Part shown: positions 53,184 through 57,806 of the stretch, one piece after another
Layout: each line of letters starts with the position of its first letter
Position numbering within the stretch: the first letter of the stretch is position 1
Assembly: GCA_017503325.1 (NCBI GenBank)
Contig: JAFVTI010000019.1
Span: 1-57,806, forward strand
Length of the DNA stretch: 57,806 bases
DNA from: Clostridia bacterium
GTDB taxonomy: Bacteria > Bacillota > Clostridia > Oscillospirales > CAG-272
Reading direction: 5' to 3'
Translations under genes and position numbers: made by a program
Notes under the pieces: model-generated
Told to the model about the DNA's origin: nothing
Seen by the model: the letters and a program-made list of their open reading frames with translations, nothing else
Database searches by the model: none

Positions 53184-55078
53184 AAGAGTTGCGTTTGATT
53201 GAAATGATGGGCAACGTGGACGACGCGCTGCTGATCCGCGCCAACGCCCCCGTGCCCCTTTGGAGCAAGCCGCGCTTCCGCGCATGGATGGCTACCGCTG
53301 CCGTCGCCGCCCTGCTGGTCCTTACCATGGTCGCATCCCCCATAGCGACGGTCATCTCCTACGGTAACGCCCACCCCGAGATAGAGGGCGGCCTTGTCTA
53401 CGTCATGGATGCCATGATCAAGGACGAGGACTATTTCCTGTCTTCCCTGCTCCCCGAGGATGTCAAGAACACCTTAGGCTCTGTGTTTGATGCGCTCAAG
53501 GGCGAAAAGGAGCCCGGCGAGGACGAAACCGAAACAGAAACAGAGACCGAAACTGAAACTGAAACTGAAACTGAAACTGAAACCGAAACTGAAACTGAAA
53601 CTGAAACCGAGACCGAGCCGGAATTTGTGATGCCGCCTGCAAGTCAAGGCTTGGAATTTACACGCAACGAAGCCAACGACGGATATGCGTTAACGGGCAT
53701 AGGGACTTGCACGGACACAGACATCGTCGTCCCCTCCGAATATAACGGGTTGCCCGTCACAGAAATATACTATGACTATGACAACAAGGGGGCTTTTGAA
53801 GGAAACACGCAAATCACCAGCGTGATCATTCCAGGCAGCGTAAAAACCATTGGACAAGGAAGCTTTAACGGCTGTACCGCACTCAAAAAGGTCTATGTTG
53901 AACAAGGAAGCTTACAAATCATTGAGTCCGCCTTTGAGAATTGCGATTCCCTGCAAAGCTTTACCGTACCGGACACGATCACGTGTTTCCCGGCAATTTC
54001 CATGCAGGAAAGCGGACTTACGAAATATGACAATGCATATTACTTAGGAAACACGGACAATCCCTATCTGGTTTTACTGCGCGCGACCGATACCGCAATC
54101 ACTTCCTGCGAAATCCATCCCGATACGAAGATCATCGCAAGAAAAGCCTTTTCGTATTGCGAATCGTTACAAGGCATTGATATCCCCGAGGGTGTAATTT
54201 CGATCGGCAGCATGGCCTTTGCCTATACAAAAAAGCTTTCAAGCCTTACTTTGCCGCAAAGCTTGCTCTTTGTGGAGAATACCGCCTTCAGTAAATGCGA
54301 AATCTGCATTGAATATGAAAATGCTACGTATATCGGTACGGAAAGCAACCCTTATGCAATCCTTTTGGGAGGAGCATATCTGACAGCCATTCACGAAGAC
54401 ACTGTATATATCGCAGACGGTGCGTTTTCCACAGCAACCTCTCAGCTCCCCAAAAAAGGCTTCACCATTCCCGCTAAGGTTCGGTATATAGGAGAAGCTT
54501 CGTTTGCTTGCGGAATAGGTTCACCCACCATCAAGGATGCCGCTCTGACAGTATTGGGCGATGATTGCTATATTGCAACAGGAGCTTTCCACAATCTCAA
54601 CTATCGCAATCTTGTGATCGGTGCAGGCATTACACAGATTGAGCAAGGTGCTTTTTGGACTACAACTTCCTATTTGCGAAGCATTACGGTAGATGCAGAC
54701 AATCCCATTTACATTTCTGTTGGAAATTGCCTGATAGATCCCTCGACGCAAACCTTACTGTTGGCATGCCAAGGGTCAATAGTTCCCAACGATCAAAGCA
54801 TTAAGCATATTGGCGCCAATGCTTTCTGTATGAATGGCAGAATTGACGGAACGGTCATTCCCGATGGTGTCATCAGCATTGGCTCAAGAGCTTACTTAGC
54901 TTACAGCGACGACAAGCACGTTCCATCCGGCGTACAAAACATCGCTGCAGATGCATTTGGATCAGGTGCAGTCTATTATGACGGCACGAAAGAAGAATGG
55001 AATCACATCGCCCATCCCAACGCCGCCTTTACCATAGTTTACTGTAACGACGGAGAAATCGTAATAGAAGATGATTGA
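53180..55078 (+). CDS. membrane-anchored BspA-type LRR protein with anti-sigma-like N-terminus (cassette A)
   Basis: The 632-residue protein has a cytoplasmic N-terminus of about 34 residues (LRLIEMMGNVDDALLIRANA), a membrane helix (about 36-60), a Thr/Glu stalk (about 115-146) and LRR_5/BspA-type leucine-rich repeats (about 150-625, e.g. NTQITSVIIPGSVKTIGQGS). The N-terminal segment is conserved with the paralogue at 55861 (LMELMDGIDDDLL). Coupling to an ECF sigma gene suggests that the short N-terminus binds the sigma factor and the LRR region senses an external ligand. This role is inferred. Confidence 0.85.
   Translation: MKELRLIEMMGNVDDALLIRANAPVPLWSKPRFRAWMATAAVAALLVLTMVASPIATVISYGNAHPEIEGGLVYVMDAMIKDEDYFLSSLLPEDVKNTLGSVFDALKGEKEPGEDETETETETETETETETETETETETETETETEPEFVMPPASQGLEFTRNEANDGYALTGIGTCTDTDIVVPSEYNGLPVTEIYYDYDNKGAFEGNTQITSVIIPGSVKTIGQGSFNGCTALKKVYVEQGSLQIIESAFENCDSLQSFTVPDTITCFPAISMQESGLTKYDNAYYLGNTDNPYLVLLRATDTAITSCEIHPDTKIIARKAFSYCESLQGIDIPEGVISIGSMAFAYTKKLSSLTLPQSLLFVENTAFSKCEICIEYENATYIGTESNPYAILLGGAYLTAIHEDTVYIADGAFSTATSQLPKKGFTIPAKVRYIGEASFACGIGSPTIKDAALTVLGDDCYIATGAFHNLNYRNLVIGAGITQIEQGAFWTTTSYLRSITVDADNPIYISVGNCLIDPSTQTLLLACQGSIVPNDQSIKHIGANAFCMNGRIDGTVIPDGVISIGSRAYLAYSDDKHVPSGVQNIAADAFGSGAVYYDGTKEEWNHIAHPNAAFTIVYCNDGEIVIEDD
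53525..53616 (+). repeat. in-frame hexanucleotide tandem repeat (Thr-Glu)
   Basis: About 15 units of gaaac[t/c/a] encode alternating Glu-Thr. Changes in copy number keep the frame and would alter the length of the stalk between membrane and LRR domain. Confidence 0.8.
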
Positions 55079-55085
55079 TCCATCC

Positions 55086-55114
55086 CCCGCCCGCGGCAAT
55101 GCCGCGGGCGGGAT
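55086..55114 (+). terminator. terminator of cassette A
   Basis: cccgcccgcggc-aat-gccgcgggcggg followed by attt. Confidence 0.8.
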
Positions 55115-55154
55115 TTGCTTATGATATCCTCCCCTACACCTGATTTTTGCAGGG

Positions 55155-55232
55155 TCATCGTAGGGAAAGCGTTTCGCCTCCCGTTACGATTTTAGCGGTT
55201 TTCTTGAATTTTTCTAAAAAATATGTTAAAAT
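55155..55232 (+). promoter_or_regulatory. promoter region of ECF/LRR cassette B
   Basis: TTGAAT (55204-55209), 17 bp, TAAAAT (55227-55232), with the same 23-bp block (55166-55188) as cassette A. The surrounding 80 bp are also similar in sequence between the two, while the 5' leader after the promoter differs. Confidence 0.6.
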
Positions 55233-55303
55233 AATGTCACCCATCAAGCCCTTTTGTCGCCTTATAGAGTAGAGGACCAAAATTCCCGGAAAGGAGGATC
55301 TGT

Positions 55304-55864
55304 ATGCAGGATCATGACATTATCGCGCTGTACTTTGCGCGCTCGGAGCAAGCGATCAGAGAATCGTCCGCAAAATACGGCAATTATTGTCTGTCAATCG
55401 CGCAAAACATTCTGCGCTCGTTGCAAGACGCCGAGGAATGCGTCAACGACACCTGGCTGCGCGCCTGGAACTCCATCCCGCCCGCGCGACCGGATCACCT
55501 GCAGCTTTACCTTGGCGGCATTACGCGTCACCTCTCCTTGGACAGATACCGCAAGCTGCACCGCGATAAGCGCGGGGGCGGCGAGATGGTGCTGGCGCTG
55601 GATGAAATGCAGGAGCTCGCCTGCCCCGACACAGACGTGCGAACGCTGGACAGCGAGCGCGAGTTTTACGAGGTGATCAACAGCTTTTTGCGCGCACTTC
55701 CCTTGCGCGAGCGCAATCTCTTTATCCGCCGCTACTATTACGTGGACAGCATTGAGGCAATTGCCCGGCGGTATGGATTGACGGTCAATAACGTCAAAAA
55801 GATCCTTTCCCGCACGCGCGTCAAGCTGCGCGACTACTTAGAACAGGAGGGCTATATCGTATGA
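55304..55864 (+). CDS. ECF sigma factor (cassette B)
   Basis: The 186-residue protein has region 2 (LRSLQDAEECVNDTWLRAWN) and region 4 (VDSIEAIARRYGLTVNNVKK). The DNA is closely similar to cassette A in the region-2 part. Ribosome site aaaggagg precedes ATG 55304. It overlaps the LRR gene by 4 nt (ATGA). Confidence 0.94.
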   Translation: MQDHDIIALYFARSEQAIRESSAKYGNYCLSIAQNILRSLQDAEECVNDTWLRAWNSIPPARPDHLQLYLGGITRHLSLDRYRKLHRDKRGGGEMVLALDEMQELACPDTDVRTLDSEREFYEVINSFLRALPLRERNLFIRRYYYVDSIEAIARRYGLTVNNVKKILSRTRVKLRDYLEQEGYIV

Positions 55865-57642
55865 CAGAATTCAAATTGATGGAGCTGATGGACGGGATCG
55901 ACGACGACCTGCTCAAGGACGCAAACATGCCCGTGCCAGTACACAAAAAGCGCGGATTCCGTGTCGCGCTGATCGCGGCCGTGCTTGCCTTTGCTTTGCT
56001 GCTGACACCCATTGCGGGTGCACTTGCGCTCGCAGGTGCTTACAGGGCGGCAAATCCCGAGGCTGAGGGGGGCATTGTCAAAGCCCTTGACCAAATTCTG
56101 AATGGTGAGGATACTCTCATGTCCGGGCTGATCGGAGAGAACTGGAGCGCACTCAAGGACACCATCTCCGCTGACGGAAACGTGGATTGGAAAAACTTCT
56201 TCTCCATTCTGCGCGGAGAGCTGCCCCAAAATGATCCCGCTGGTGACGTATTCAAGGCACGCGAGCTGCCCGACGGCACTATGGAGATCATTGAATACAC
56301 AGGAAGCAGCGAGTCGGTAGTCATTCCCGAAGAGATCATGGGCAAAACGGTGGTGGCGATCGGCGAGGGTGCTTTTGCAGATAACCAAAGCCTTCGATAC
56401 GTTTCTGTGCCGAGCACCGTTACAAGCATCGGCGACAAAGCGTTCTACGGCTGCTCCTCTCTGAAGGGCGTGGAGGTCCCCTCCGGGCTTGAGGAGATTG
56501 GCGACCGCGCCTTTTCCGACTGCGTTTCCTTAGAATCGCTTTCTATGAGTGATGGTTTTGCCGATGCCCCCGGTAAGGGCGTCGCTTTCCCCTATTCTTT
56601 ACAGACTCTTGGCGATTATGCTTTCCAAGGATGCTCAAGCATCACAAGCGTCGTCATCCGCCCTGCGCTGAAAAACTGGGGAGAAAGCGCATTTGCGGTC
56701 TCAGGCCTTCAGAATGTGACCATTCTTGACGGAGTCGAGAGCATCCCGGACTACGCATTCGCAGAATGCAATGAACTGAAATCTGTCACCGTTCCCCACT
56801 CGGTTACCTCTGTCGGTGAGCTCGCATTCGCCAAATGCTCGCAGCTCTCGGAAATTACGCTCAACGACGGCCTTTTATACATCGGTCAAGACGCCTTTAT
56901 CGGCACGGCGATCAAGACGCTGGACATCCCCTCCACCGTCACCATGCTTGAGAATCTGTTCTTTGAGAATTGCGATCAGCTTGCAAGCGTGATCTTCCAC
57001 GGAGATGCGCCCGAGATCGGCTCGCTGGAAGAGATCCCCGAAGATGCCCGATTTGTGATCTATTATCAGTACGGTGCGATTGGATTTGAGGCCGACTGGT
57101 GCGGTCTTACTTGCAAGATCGCCACCGCGATCACGCAGCCTTACGTGACCGATTGCGGTCTTGACACCATTCCCTTTTACAGAGATACCGTTCTCTGCAC
57201 GACCGGCATCGAATATTTCGACGAAGATGCCATCGTGATCAACACGTTCAAGCAATACCAGGCGATCACCCAAAAGATCTTCTTCCAATACGAGACGCAG
57301 CTTGCATTCGACAGAACCTATTTCGAGCAGTACTCGATCGTGCTGGTCAAAATCACGCACTCGTCAAGCGAGGATATCATTGGTCTTGCAGGACTTGCGC
57401 ACGATCGGATTTTGTCCAACGGTGAAAACGCATACGACGTTCTGTATCCCGTGGTCGTGGTGGATTCCCCCGAGGTGGTCAGCGACGATATTGTGTACAC
57501 GTATATCGCCGTGGAGGTTGCCAACACCATTCACAGCTACGGCAATTCCAAGGTCTTTGTGTACAACCTTAATCCCGAACGTTACAGAAGCGACAGCGTG
57601 CACCACGACGCTTGGCCGGATGCGTTTACCAATGTTGATTAA
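55861..57642 (+). CDS. membrane-anchored BspA-type LRR protein with anti-sigma-like N-terminus (cassette B)
   Basis: The 593-residue protein has an N-terminus (FKLMELMDGIDDDLLKDANM) like that of cassette A, a membrane helix (about 36-58), a linker without Thr/Glu repeats, LRR_5 units (about 140-400; NQSLRYVSVPSTVTSIGDKA) and, unlike A, a C-terminal domain of about 180 residues (from TDCGLDTIPFYRDT) that is not recognised. The two paralogues share the membrane and sigma-binding part but differ outside, as expected for receptors tuned to different ligands. Confidence 0.85.
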   Translation: MTEFKLMELMDGIDDDLLKDANMPVPVHKKRGFRVALIAAVLAFALLLTPIAGALALAGAYRAANPEAEGGIVKALDQILNGEDTLMSGLIGENWSALKDTISADGNVDWKNFFSILRGELPQNDPAGDVFKARELPDGTMEIIEYTGSSESVVIPEEIMGKTVVAIGEGAFADNQSLRYVSVPSTVTSIGDKAFYGCSSLKGVEVPSGLEEIGDRAFSDCVSLESLSMSDGFADAPGKGVAFPYSLQTLGDYAFQGCSSITSVVIRPALKNWGESAFAVSGLQNVTILDGVESIPDYAFAECNELKSVTVPHSVTSVGELAFAKCSQLSEITLNDGLLYIGQDAFIGTAIKTLDIPSTVTMLENLFFENCDQLASVIFHGDAPEIGSLEEIPEDARFVIYYQYGAIGFEADWCGLTCKIATAITQPYVTDCGLDTIPFYRDTVLCTTGIEYFDEDAIVINTFKQYQAITQKIFFQYETQLAFDRTYFEQYSIVLVKITHSSSEDIIGLAGLAHDRILSNGENAYDVLYPVVVVDSPEVVSDDIVYTYIAVEVANTIHSYGNSKVFVYNLNPERYRSDSVHHDAWPDAFTNVD

Positions 57643-57687
57643 ACTAAAGAAAAAAGGTCTCCCCATGGGGCTGAGAAATAAGCGAAA

Positions 57688-57725
57688 AAAACAAAGCTGT
57701 CTTAACCAAAAGACAGCTTTTGTTT
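57688..57725 (+). terminator. terminator of cassette B
   Basis: aaaacaaagctgtctt-aacca-aaagacagcttttgttt, with a T-run. Confidence 0.88.
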
Positions 57726-57748
57726 ATGCATATGCTTTCAATATTTAG

Positions 57749-57806
57749 TTGCCGCAGGCGCTGGCGAACGCAGTTCGCCCCTACGAGTGTTTTTGTTTTG
57801 GGTTTC
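57749..57806. repeat. dispersed palindromic repeat, copy 3 (cut by window edge)
   Basis: gttgccgcaggcgctggcg, then the hairpin ggcgaacg-cagttcgcc and cctac, as in copies at 13171 and 18384. The hairpin arms differ from the other copies by paired changes. The right half lies outside the window. Confidence 0.65.

Overview
The window reads as a chromosomal segment of an uncultured, endospore-forming, anaerobic Bacillota (Clostridia-type, probably gut). The evidence is sporulation genes (sigK with a TTG start, spoVAD, spoVAE, an alpha/beta SASP, a CotF/ferritin-like coat protein), a CIRCE-controlled groESL operon, a tyrosine T-box in front of tyrS, Firmicutes-only small families (DUF4364, zf_Tbcl), and strong sigma-A promoters with 17-bp spacers. 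Base composition is near 50% GC in housekeeping genes and clearly lower in several accessory patches (11.7-12.9 kb, 33-43 kb). No tRNA, rRNA or CRISPR was seen.

Layout. 0.1-5.2 kb: a MITE-like palindromic element, a HExxH protein, an SLH-domain surface protein, an RluA-type pseudouridine synthase coupled to a DUF3810 membrane protease. 5.6-11.1 kb: murA, a small zinc-ribbon protein, a sigma-70 family factor, a DUF4364 protein, hom plus a coupled membrane protein. 11.2-13.3 kb: an XRE regulator whose 3' half looks replaced by AT-rich DNA, leaving a remnant of the older gene tail downstream. 13.4-20.8 kb: coat protein, AGCS symporter, groESL, sigK, spoVAE/AD, udp. 21.1-26.1 kb: an operon of an M29 aminopeptidase, a GH39-like protein lacking its acid/base Glu, a GH78-like protein, then a SASP gene.

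26.4-40.0 kb is the most striking part. A leftward operon encodes two type IV pilin-like proteins, a membrane protein, a 1797-residue protein with 15 Cys/His repeats and a C-terminal dockerin, an adaptor with two cohesin-like domains and a dockerin, and a membrane-anchored cohesin-like protein. Directly upstream lies a 557-bp segment bounded by perfect 25-bp inverted repeats (38555-38579 and 39087-39111), each an internally dyadic site (9-bp arms, 6-bp core). Inside is a near-consensus promoter (TTGATT, 17 bp, extended TATAAT) that points away from the operon, straight into a terminator just outside the segment. A complete tyrosine recombinase gene follows. This has every part of a phase-variable ON/OFF promoter switch, captured here in the OFF orientation, for a cohesin-dockerin surface assembly.

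40-57.8 kb: small secreted and regulatory genes (XRE, ECF sigma, DUF4367 anti-sigma), an AAA ATPase with a DUF234-type nuclease end, an MBOAT/DHHW acylation pair, a membrane-tethered XRE sensor, a lipoprotein, T-box/tyrS, and two tandem paralogous cassettes of an ECF sigma factor translationally coupled to a membrane protein with an anti-sigma-like N-terminus and a BspA-type leucine-rich-repeat exterior. Both cassettes share the same promoter and the same 23-bp upstream block. Dispersed covarying hairpin repeats occur at 13.2, 18.4 and 57.75 kb.
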